A stretch of DNA of 26,056 nt from Bryobacterales bacterium. GTDB taxonomy: Bacteria > Acidobacteriota > Terriglobia > Bryobacterales > Bryobacteraceae. The DNA lies in the NCBI GenBank assembly GCA_003132865.1, contig PKYZ01000494.1, positions 8,052 through 34,107 on the forward strand, in the 5' to 3' direction. The position numbers and the translations under genes were made by a program. The notes under the pieces are model-generated. The model had not been told where the DNA came from. It searched no databases and saw only the letters and a program-made list of their open reading frames with translations. Of the stretch, positions 7,979 to 15,371 are shown piece after piece (within the stretch, counting starts at the first letter, position 1; each line of letters opens with the position of its first letter).

Positions 7979-9969
7979 GGGGCGATCGCCATGCCGACGA
8001 CGCCGGCGCCACGGCGCTGGCTGAACCGGCCCAGATCCACGCGCCGGATCGCGTGGTCATTCATACGCACGACTTGCGGAAGAACTACGGTCCCGTCGAA
8101 GCGGTCAGGGGCATCGATCTGGATGTCCACGAGGGCGAGATTTTTGGCCTCATTGGCCCCGACGGCGCCGGCAAGACGACCACGTTCCAAATCCTCGCCG
8201 GGATAATGGAGGCGACCTCCGGTGTGGCGTAGGTATTCGGCAAGCCCGCTCGCGAGTCGCGTTCCGCGGTAGGCTACCTGACGCAAACGTTTAGTCTGTA
8301 CCCCGATCTGAGCGTTAACGAGAACATCCGGTACGTGGGCGATCTGCGGCGCGTGCCGCCGAAAGAGATCGTCGAGCGGGGCGATCGCTATCTAAAGATG
8401 TTCGACATGGACCGTTTCAAGGACCGGCTGGCGGGACAGTTGAGCGGCGGCATGAAGCAGAAGTTGTCGCTGGTCTGCGCGCTGGTCGCACAACCGCGCG
8501 TTCTGCTGCTCGATGAGCCGACCACGGGCGTCGATCCAGTCTCCCGGCGCGAATTCTGGGACGCGCTGGCGCATCTGGCAGCGGACGGCCTGACGATCGT
8601 GGTGGCCACGCCCTATCTGGATGAAGCCGAGCGCTGCCACAAGGTCGCGCTGATGCATCTCGGCCAGATCCAGCAGACCGGCACGCCGGCCGAATTGCGG
8701 GAGAGCCTGGGCATGCGGCGCCTGGAGGTCCACACCGCCAATCTGGAGGAGGCGGAAGACAAGCTCACCGAAGCCGAAGACGGCGCGATCGGCGACGTGC
8801 AGCGATTCGGCGACCGGCTGGACGTAATTGTGAAGGATCCCGAGGCAGGCCGCCAAGCAGTAGAGGCGACGCTGGCGAAGGCGGGGATCGCCGTGCGGGA
8901 TATCCGGATTGCGGACCCCACGCTGGAGAACACTTTCGTGGCGAAGCTGCGGGCCATGGGGCAGGAAATGAACGCGCCGCCGTTCCCCGGCAAGCACCCG
9001 CATCGCAATCTTAAGGGACAGATTGCCATCGGCGCGCAGAATCTGACGAAGCGGTTCGGCGCGTTCACGGCCGTACACAACGTGAATCTGAACGTGCGCT
9101 ACGGCGAAGTGTATGGCCTGCTGGGCGCCAACGGAGCGGGCAAGACGACCACCATCAAGATGCTGTGCGGGCTGCTGGATCCCACCGAGGGCACGCCGCA
9201 ACTTGCGGGCAAACAGGGCGCCATCCGATCCGAAGAAGTGCGCGCGCTGGTGGGCTACATGTCGCAGAAGTTCTCCCTGTACGACGATTTGAGCATCGAT
9301 GAGAACCTGGACTTCTTCGCGGGCGTGTATGGCGTGGCGAAAGACGAGATCGCGGAGAAGAAAAAGTGGGTACTGGCGTTTTCCGGCTTGACAGGGAAAG
9401 AGCAGCAGATTACGGGGAGCTTGCCGGGCGGTTGGAAGCAGCGCGTGGCGTTTGGCGCGGCCACCATGCACGAGCCCAGCGTCCTGTTTCTGGACGAGCC
9501 CACCTCGGGCGTGGATCCGCTGGCGCGCCGCGCGTTCTGGCGGATGATCAACCGGCTGGCCGATATGGGCACCGCCATTCTGGTGACCACGCACTACCTG
9601 GAAGAGGCGGAGCAGTGCAATCGCCTGGGCTTCATGGCGGGCGGAGAATTAGTGACCGAGGGCGCCCCCAGCGCCATCAAAGCCCGGCAGGGCGGGCACC
9701 TGCTGGAGTTGCGCGTGGACCAGCCGCAGCGCGCGGCCGATCGGCTGAAAGAGCGAATGGAGCGCTGGCGCGTGTCGCTGTTCGGCGACCGGCTGCATGT
9801 GATAACGGACGACGATGTGGCATCCGCTGAAAAGCAGCTTGGCGAGAGGCTGCGCGACGCAGGCGTGGCCGTGCACGAGATGCACGAGGAGAGCTACTCG
9901 CTGGAAGATGTTTTCATCGCGGTGGTGGAGAAGGCCCGGCAAGAGGGCAAGTTCGCTTCGGAGGATTGA
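7975..9969 (+). pseudogene. ybhF: YbhF-type double ABC ATPase, interrupted by an in-frame TAG
   Basis: The frame encodes two fused nucleotide-binding domains (664 residues counting the interrupted position) that would power the YbhSR-like permeases. NBD1 has Walker A GPDGAGKTT (61-69), signature LSGGM (156-160) and Walker B LLLDEP (177-182). NBD2 has Walker A GANGAGKTT (384-392), a degenerate signature LPGGWKQR (483-490), Walker B LFLDEP (504-509) and switch His540. Codon 86 (8230-8232) is TAG, between Walker A and the signature of NBD1, with perfect family similarity on both sides in the same frame. A one-base change would restore a sense codon. The NBD1 switch His is replaced by Pro213 (VATPYLDE). 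All downstream genes are intact, so a very recent mutation, a sequencing error or stop readthrough must be weighed. The ATGA overlap fixes the start at 7975. Confidence 0.85.
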
Positions 9970-9991
9970 ATGAGGATTACCGATTCGTGGG

Positions 9992-10140
9992 GCGGGACTC
10001 CAGCCCTGCAGCCGGCGTCCACGCCGGCCTGTTCGTGTCCGGATACGGCTGATCTACGCCAAGAGCGTCCGGCGGACCCGCATGGACGAAAATCCACTTC
10101 TCTGTTGAAACCAAGGCTGGGCGGGCTGAGAGCCTGCCCC
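9992..10140. repeat. Palindromic repeat cluster inside the efflux operon
   Basis: Three hairpins are visible. GCGGGACT-cc-AGCCCTGC spans 9992-10009 and is imperfect. GCCGGCGT-cc-ACGCCGGC spans 10011-10028 and is perfect. GGGCGGGCT-gag-AGCCTGCCC spans 10119-10139. The outer two carry similar GTGGGGC(A/G)GG ends in opposite orientation, so the unit looks bounded by inverted repeats. It accounts for most of the 290-base gap between the ATPase and the first permease, which is unusual in an otherwise overlapping operon. The short open frames here are not coding. Confidence 0.65.
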
Positions 10141-10230
10141 ACCAGTGGGTCTTCATCCCGATTGGTGGGCGGCAAGTGCAAACCGGCAGAGCCGGAAGTC
10201 TTGCCTCAGAGGACTAGGTCGTGAAGCAGG

Positions 10231-10259
10231 CGCTGAAAGCTGATAGCTGAAAGGCTGAT
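10231..10259 (+). repeat. AGCTGATAGCTGA-type simple repeat next to the ybhS start
   Basis: GCTGAAAGCTGATAGCTGAAAGGCTGAT is a degenerate tandem of GCTGA(A/T)A units that ends directly at the permease ATG. The stretch GCTGATAGCTGAAAG (10239-10253) is the exact reverse complement of a segment at 14060-14074, beyond the other end of the permease/OMF block. Its GAAAGG supplies the only ribosome-site candidate for the permease, five bases before the ATG. Confidence 0.6.
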
Positions 10260-11366
10260 ATGAGACGCATCTTCTCGCAAGCCCGCAAGGAGCTGACGCA
10301 GTTGGTTCGCGACCGCCTGGCGCTGGCGCTGGCGCTGCTGCTGCCGCTGATCCTGCTGTTTCTGCTCTCGACGGCCATCGCTCTGACCGTGCATAGCCTG
10401 CCGCTGGTAATTCAGGATCTGGACGATTCGTCCGCCTCGCGGCGATTGGCGGACGCGTTTCGCTCGTCCATTTCCTTCCACGTGGTTGCCTGGCCCCCGG
10501 ATCGCAAGCCAGAGGATGCCCTTACGGCCAACGCGGCGCGCGGTGTGCTGATCGTGCCCCGGAAGTTCGGCCACGACCTCGCACGCGGCGCGAATGTCCA
10601 GGTCCAATTGCTGGTGGACGCCACGGACTCCAACACCGCGCGCATCGTGCAGGGCTATGTCAACCAGATTACCCACGCCTTCAATCAGGCCTCCGGCGCC
10701 ACGGCGGGCGCCACGCTGGTGGGCGCGCAAGTGAGGCTTTGGTACAATCCCGGGCGCGATTCCCCGAAGTTCTACAGCCCGGGCATCTTTGTGATGGGCC
10801 TCTCCATGTTCCCCGCGCTGCTGGCCGCTCTGGCGATGGCCAAAGAGGGAGAGCAGAAGACCATTCTGCAGGTCTATGTTTCGAGCATTTCGGCGCACGA
10901 ATTCCTGCTCGGCAAGATTCTCGCCTTCATGGTGGTGGCGGCCGGCGAATTTGTGCTCGGGATGATCAGCCTGCTAACTGTCTTCGGCTTGCACATTGCC
11001 GGAGATCCGACGCCGTTGATCGTAGGCAGCGTGCTGTATGCGTTTTGCGTGGTTAGCTTCGGGACCTTCATTGGCGCCGGCATCCCGAACCAGGCGGCGG
11101 CGATTCAAGCCGTGGCGCTGTTCGGCTTTCTGCTGGTGTTTCTGCTCTCCGGGTTGATCTTTCCGGTGGAAAACATCCCTGCCGGCTTGCGCTGGGTTTC
11201 CTACATCGTGTGGGGCCGGTATTACATCGAAATCGTGCGCGACGCCTTATTGCAGGGTGGCGGATGGCCGGCCATGTGGTTTTCCGTTTTGATGATCGGG
11301 GTGCTCGGCGCGGTGTGCTACACACTGGCCTGGCTGACTATGCGCCGCATGCAGGTGAAAGTATGA
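10260..11366 (+). CDS. ybhS: ABC-2 type permease, YbhS type
   Basis: The 368-aa inner-membrane half of the exporter has one N-terminal helix (about residues 20-43). A large extracytoplasmic domain follows to about residue 165. Five further helices lie near 171-198, 220-246, 253-276, 281-303 and 337-361, the standard ABC-2 permease topology. The ending LSGLIFPVENIPAGLRWVSYI is a family hallmark. The pairing with a second similar permease and a double ATPase matches E. coli ybhFSR. The start ATG is preceded by GAAAGG within a simple repeat. The stop overlaps the next gene by ATGA. Confidence 0.92.
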   Translation: MRRIFSQARKELTQLVRDRLALALALLLPLILLFLLSTAIALTVHSLPLVIQDLDDSSASRRLADAFRSSISFHVVAWPPDRKPEDALTANAARGVLIVPRKFGHDLARGANVQVQLLVDATDSNTARIVQGYVNQITHAFNQASGATAGATLVGAQVRLWYNPGRDSPKFYSPGIFVMGLSMFPALLAALAMAKEGEQKTILQVYVSSISAHEFLLGKILAFMVVAAGEFVLGMISLLTVFGLHIAGDPTPLIVGSVLYAFCVVSFGTFIGAGIPNQAAAIQAVALFGFLLVFLLSGLIFPVENIPAGLRWVSYIVWGRYYIEIVRDALLQGGGWPAMWFSVLMIGVLGAVCYTLAWLTMRRMQVKV

Positions 11367-12514
11367 GCCGGTTGCGCGCCCTGGTCCGCAAAGAATTTGC
11401 GCAGATCCGGCGGGACAAGCGGCTGGCGGTGTCGCTGATCGTCCCACCCACGCTACAGCTTCTGCTCTTCGGCTTCGCGCTGGACTCGACGGTGTCCCAC
11501 TTGCGCCTGGGAGTGATCGATTGGAGCCAGACGCCGGAAAGCCGGGAAATGGTCTCCACGCTTACGGAGAGCAAGAGCTTCCGGCTGGGCGGCGACTACG
11601 CCTCGGTGCAAGATCTCGAAGCCGCCATCAGCCGCGGAAAGCTGGATGCCGGCATCGTGGTGCCCTACGAGTTCGCCCGCGATATCCGGCGCGGGACGCC
11701 GGTGGATGTGCAGATCCTGTTGAACGCGGCCAACGCCAACACCGCGACCATGGCGCAGGGCTATGCGGAGGGCGTGATCCTGTCTTACAACCAGACGCTG
11801 GCGGCGGAAGGTATCCGGCCCAGGATTCGCACCCTAAGCGGCGCCAGCGGCGCTCCGCCGGGCCCTCGCGGCGTGGTGGCCCCGGTGACCGCGTTTTTAT
11901 ACAACCCAGGCTTGGTGAATGCCTGGTTTATCGTCACCGGGGTGTTCGGGCTGTTGCTGATATTGAACGGCTCGTTAGTGGCAGCGACCGCCATGATCAA
12001 GGAGCGCGAGCGCGGCACCGTGGAGCAATTGCTGATGACCCCGGCCAGCACCACGGATATGGTGGTCGCCAAGATCGCTCCGCTGTTCGCGCTGCTGGTG
12101 GTGATGTCCTTGCTCGCCATCGGCACTATGCGGGTGTTCTTCGCGGTGCCGGTGCGGGGCAGCATGCTGCTGCTGATCTTGAGCTCGGCCCTGTGCATCC
12201 TGTGTGGGATTGGCATCGGCACGTTCGTGGCGACGATTACCAAAACCGCGCAGCAAGCACAGTTGACGGCGTTCTTCATCAATCCGCCGCTGTCGACACT
12301 CTCCGGGTCGCTGACGCCTGTCGAGGCTATGCCATCTTGGCTGCAGCCCATCACCTGGCTGAACCCGATCCGCCATTTCGGCATCATCGCGCGCGCCACG
12401 TTGATGAAAGGCAGCGGCATCGATGTCCTTTGGCCGAACTTTCTGGCGCTCATCGGATTCGCGCTGGTGCTGGTGTCACTCAGCATCTGGCGTTTCCGGA
12501 AACAACTTGGATGA
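11363..12514 (+). CDS. ybhR: ABC-2 type permease, YbhR type
   Basis: This second permease of 383 aa has the same topology as the preceding gene: an N-terminal helix at about 21-43 after MSRLRALVRKEFAQIRRDK, an external domain, then five helices. The conserved LNPIRHFGIIARATLMKG lies near the C-terminus and KERERGTVEQLLMTP follows the second helix; both are typical of YhhJ/YbhR-like permeases. It probably heterodimerises with the YbhS-like protein. The start at 11363 is fixed by a four-base ATGA overlap, so a longer upstream reading is not needed. The OMF gene follows after seven bases. Confidence 0.92.
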   Translation: MSRLRALVRKEFAQIRRDKRLAVSLIVPPTLQLLLFGFALDSTVSHLRLGVIDWSQTPESREMVSTLTESKSFRLGGDYASVQDLEAAISRGKLDAGIVVPYEFARDIRRGTPVDVQILLNAANANTATMAQGYAEGVILSYNQTLAAEGIRPRIRTLSGASGAPPGPRGVVAPVTAFLYNPGLVNAWFIVTGVFGLLLILNGSLVAATAMIKERERGTVEQLLMTPASTTDMVVAKIAPLFALLVVMSLLAIGTMRVFFAVPVRGSMLLLILSSALCILCGIGIGTFVATITKTAQQAQLTAFFINPPLSTLSGSLTPVEAMPSWLQPITWLNPIRHFGIIARATLMKGSGIDVLWPNFLALIGFALVLVSLSIWRFRKQLG

Positions 12515-12521
12515 TAAACAG

Positions 12522-14042
12522 ATGACCATACGTTATAGCGCAGTAATCTGGCTCGCGCTGGGGGCTATTCTCCAGGCGCAGGCGCCGCCGCCGCAGGGCA
12601 CGCCGGCCGCGCAGTTGCCGCTGTCCGGACGCGGCGGGCAGGGCGGCTCGGTGAATACGGTCGAGACGCCGGTGCCGGGCGTTACGTCGAGCGTCAACAC
12701 GCTCAACACATCGGTGCAGGTGCAGGGTCCCTACGCCGGCAGCGTGGCGGGAAGCGCGAAGCCATTCTCCGGCAAGCTGTCGCTGCGGGAAGCGGTGGGG
12801 CGCGCGCTCGAATACAACCTGGGCACCGAGGGGCTGACGCAAGCCATGCGGCAGGCCCGCGGCCAGGCCCGCGTGGCGCGGAGTTCCCTGCTGCCGAATT
12901 TGAACGGCTACCTGCGCGAGACGGTGGAACAGGAAAACCTGGCGGCTTTGGGCCTGCGAATCCATGTGCCCATTCCGGGCTTCTCATTTCCCACCATCGT
13001 GGGACCGTTCAACTACTACGATCTGCGCGCCACGCTGACGCAGACGGTGGCGGATCTGACCGCGCTCAACAACTACCGTTCCGCGCGGGAGCTGGTGAAG
13101 GCGAACGAGGCCGCCCTGCGCGACGCGCGCGATCTGGTAGTGCTGGCGGCCGGCGGCGCGTATCTGCAGGTGATGGCGGCCGAGGCGCGCGTGCGATCGG
13201 CCCAGGCGCAGATCGATACGGCGCAGGCGCTTTTCAAGCAGACCCAGGACCGGCGGGCGGTGGGGCTGAATCCGCAGATCGACGTGAATCGCAGCCAGGT
13301 CCAGTTGCAGACCGAGCGGCAGCGGCTGATGTCGCTCGAGAACGACGTGGCTAAGCAGAAGATCAACCTGGCGCGGGTGGTTGGCCTGCCTGTCAACGAC
13401 AACTACGAAATCACCGACGATATCCCTTATTCGCCGGCGCCGGACTTGACTGTGGAGCAGGCGCTCAAACAGGCATTTGAAAATCGGGCGGATTTACAGT
13501 CCGCCGAAGCTCAGGTGCGCGCCGCCGAGCGCGTTCGGAGCGCGGCGCACTGGGAGCACCTGCCCTCGCTGGCACTCTCGGCCGACTATGGCGCGATCGG
13601 CATCAACCCCGCGCAATCGCACGGCACGTTCACGGTGGTCGGCACGCTGCGCATCCCCATCTGGCAGGGAGGGCGAACCGAAGGCGAAACCCAGGAAGCG
13701 GACGCCGCTTTGGGGCAGCGGCGCGCGGAACTGGAAGATGTGCGCGGCCGCATCGAGGCGGACGTGCGCGATGCGTTTCTGGATCTCAAAACCGCGGCCA
13801 ACCAGCTCGATGTGGCGCGCAACAACCAGAAGGTGGCGCGCGAGACGCTCACGCTAACGCGGCAGCGCTTCGAGGTGGGCATTACCGATGCCGTAGAAGT
13901 GACCCAGGCGCAGGAGTCGGTGGTATCGGCCGATCTCGATTATATTACCAGCGTGTTCGCGCACAATCTGAGCAAAGTCGCGCTGGCGCGCGCCATCGGG
14001 CGGGCGGAGGAACGGCTGGGGCAGTTTCTGCAGATGCCGTGA
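12522..14042 (+). CDS. TolC-family outer membrane efflux protein
   Basis: The 506-aa protein is the outer-membrane channel of the pump. A signal peptide (residues 1 to about 20) is followed by a low-complexity segment and then two OEP repeats with long Ala/Gln/Arg-rich helices. The end of each repeat is typical: AVGLNPQIDVNRSQVQLQTER and QRFEVGITDAVEVTQAQESV. The start ATG at 12522 was chosen because it begins the signal peptide and lies seven bases after the ybhR stop. The E. coli ybh cluster lacks such a gene and borrows TolC, so here the export system is self-contained. There is no lipobox, unlike in NodT-type lipoproteins. Confidence 0.92.
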   Translation: MTIRYSAVIWLALGAILQAQAPPPQGTPAAQLPLSGRGGQGGSVNTVETPVPGVTSSVNTLNTSVQVQGPYAGSVAGSAKPFSGKLSLREAVGRALEYNLGTEGLTQAMRQARGQARVARSSLLPNLNGYLRETVEQENLAALGLRIHVPIPGFSFPTIVGPFNYYDLRATLTQTVADLTALNNYRSARELVKANEAALRDARDLVVLAAGGAYLQVMAAEARVRSAQAQIDTAQALFKQTQDRRAVGLNPQIDVNRSQVQLQTERQRLMSLENDVAKQKINLARVVGLPVNDNYEITDDIPYSPAPDLTVEQALKQAFENRADLQSAEAQVRAAERVRSAAHWEHLPSLALSADYGAIGINPAQSHGTFTVVGTLRIPIWQGGRTEGETQEADAALGQRRAELEDVRGRIEADVRDAFLDLKTAANQLDVARNNQKVARETLTLTRQRFEVGITDAVEVTQAQESVVSADLDYITSVFAHNLSKVALARAIGRAEERLGQFLQMP

Positions 14043-14129
14043 CAGCTTTCAGCCATCAGCTTTCAGCTATCAGCCCTCACTCCACCGTGCGGCGGCTCAA
14101 GCTGACCGCTGATAGCTGACCGCTGATCG
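14043..14129. terminator. Inverted AGCTGATAGCTGA repeat between convergent genes
   Basis: TCAGCTATCAGC (14063-14074) and GCTGATAGCTGA (14108-14119) are perfect 12-base complements with a 33-base loop. Further partial copies (CAGCTTTCAGCCATCAGC and GCTGACCGCTGATCGC) lie around them. The position between convergent genes suggests a bidirectional stop or barrier. It has no T-run, so intrinsic termination is uncertain, and the sequence is of the same simple-repeat type as at 10231-10259. Confidence 0.5.
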
Positions 14130-14810
14130 CTATCTGCTTTCCTGGTGCAGCCATTCCTTGAAGGCATCGTGGTACAGAATGATGCCTTTGCGGGAGTAGC
14201 GCAGGTAGCCTTGGCGGCGGAACTGGTTCATGTAGTGCGTGACGATCTCGCGCGAGGTGCCCACATATTGTGAAAGCAGCTCGTGCGTGAACGGCGCCAA
14301 GCGCACGGAACCATCCTGCTCGGGCGTGCCCAACCGCTCGCTGAAGCGGATCAAGGAACGGGCCAGCCGGCGCGCAATATTATCCAACGAGAAGCTTTCG
14401 ATGCGGTGTCCGAACTCCATGCTCCGCTGGACCAGGATCTGCAACAGCGCCACGGCCAACCGGGGCCGCTTCGTAACGATGTCTTCGATCTCCGCGCTGG
14501 TCCACGTCATCAACCGGGTGCTTTCCATGGCGGTGGCCTGTTCGGCGCGCTGCGGGAGATTGAGAAGCGCCGATTCGCCGAAGAACTCGTCGGTCTGATA
14601 AATGTCCATGATCACCTGATGGCCGTCGTCGGCCACGCAGGAGACTTTGACTTTGCCCTCGATCACCAGGTAAATGCTGGTGGAGGGTTGATCCTGACTG
14701 TAAATGCTTTGGCTCTTCTTGTACTCCAGGATGCTGGAACACGGCAGATGGGCCAAGGGATCTTCCAACGTTCTTTGTGGTGCAATCACTCTCGCGGTAC
14801 TTGCCATCAT
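14130..14810 (-). CDS. Crp/Fnr-family transcriptional regulator
   Basis: The 226-aa protein has an N-terminal cyclic-nucleotide-binding beta-roll at about residues 30-120. It contains FFGESALLNLPQRAEQATA, which resembles the FGE...RxA phosphate-binding cassette of cAMP-responsive members, so nucleotide binding is plausible. A long dimer helix follows, then a winged HTH (HELLSQYVGTSREIVTHYMNQF). No N-terminal Cys cluster of the FNR type is present. The start at 14810 is chosen because GGAGGA ends six bases before it; the ATG at 14816 would touch the ribosome site. It follows the DUF5818-like gene by 32 bases on the same strand and is convergent with the efflux operon. Its targets are unknown. 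Confidence 0.88.
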   Translation of the reverse strand: MMASTARVIAPQRTLEDPLAHLPCSSILEYKKSQSIYSQDQPSTSIYLVIEGKVKVSCVADDGHQVIMDIYQTDEFFGESALLNLPQRAEQATAMESTRLMTWTSAEIEDIVTKRPRLAVALLQILVQRSMEFGHRIESFSLDNIARRLARSLIRFSERLGTPEQDGSVRLAPFTHELLSQYVGTSREIVTHYMNQFRRQGYLRYSRKGIILYHDAFKEWLHQESR

Positions 14811-14842
14811 AATCATTCCTCCAAGTGTTTCTTGGTTTGGTG

Positions 14843-15181
14843 TCATTGTTGTTGCCCCTCCGAAGTCGGGGCGCACGTTTGCGAAACAGTTTCGACGCTC
14901 TCCACGGTCATGATGGGGAGAGGATCCTGCTTCGAAATTACTCCCCGTACTGTGACTTTGTGCCCCATGTGCCTGGCGAAATTGTCCTCAGGCGACCCAG
15001 CCGCCGGCTGCAAGCGGGCGGTGGGCTGGAGATTGGTATCGTTGGTCAGCACGTACTGACCGTCGCGTTCATCGACGCAGCCGGTTAGAGAAGCCTTGGC
15101 GGCCGGCCGGGCTTTGCCCGACTGCGGCGGGGCGGCTGCCACGCAAGCAGCGAGCATCAGAAGTGCCAACAGGTTCCGCAT
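14843..15181 (-). CDS. Small secreted protein, DUF5818-like OB-fold
   Basis: The 112-aa protein has a clear signal peptide (MRNLLALLMLAACVAAAPP). The mature part is about 90 residues: GCVDERDGQYVLTNDTN, then HMGHKVTVRGVISK, near its middle. This is the layout of small OB-fold proteins often annotated DUF5818 in Acidobacteriota. The start at 15181 is preferred because it begins the signal peptide and follows GAGAGAA; a longer reading to 15289 adds an unlikely basic, Cys-containing stretch. Function is not known. It probably shares a transcript with the Crp/Fnr gene downstream. Confidence 0.75.
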   Translation of the reverse strand: MRNLLALLMLAACVAAAPPQSGKARPAAKASLTGCVDERDGQYVLTNDTNLQPTARLQPAAGSPEDNFARHMGHKVTVRGVISKQDPLPIMTVESVETVSQTCAPTSEGQQQ

Positions 15182-15371
15182 CCAGTTCTCTCTTCGCGCC
15201 TTAATGCACTTGGCGTGCCAGATCGCACAATCGTTAACCGTACTGCGTAACACACTATGAAATCTTGTTCTTCGTTCAGTTTCGCACAAAAACCGGCAGG
15301 CCGGCGATGTGCAAACCTTGCGCGAGAACGGTAATTTCTGCCGGGGGCGCTATATGATGTAAGAACGCACC
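15182..15371. other. Divergent intergenic region
   Basis: These 190 bases lie between the DUF5818-like gene (minus) and the 901-aa gene (plus) and should hold both promoters. CTATATGAT near 15350 resembles a -10 box for the plus-strand gene, but no -35 box at proper spacing was found. No gene is visible. Confidence 0.45.

Noticed and set aside
8392..9594. 400-codon minus-strand frame opposite the ATPase gene
   Set aside because: Antisense artefact; both ABC domains are clear on the plus strand.
9970..10224. 84-codon frame directly after the ATPase stop
   Set aside because: It consists of palindromic repeat DNA; no ribosome site of its own and low-complexity product.
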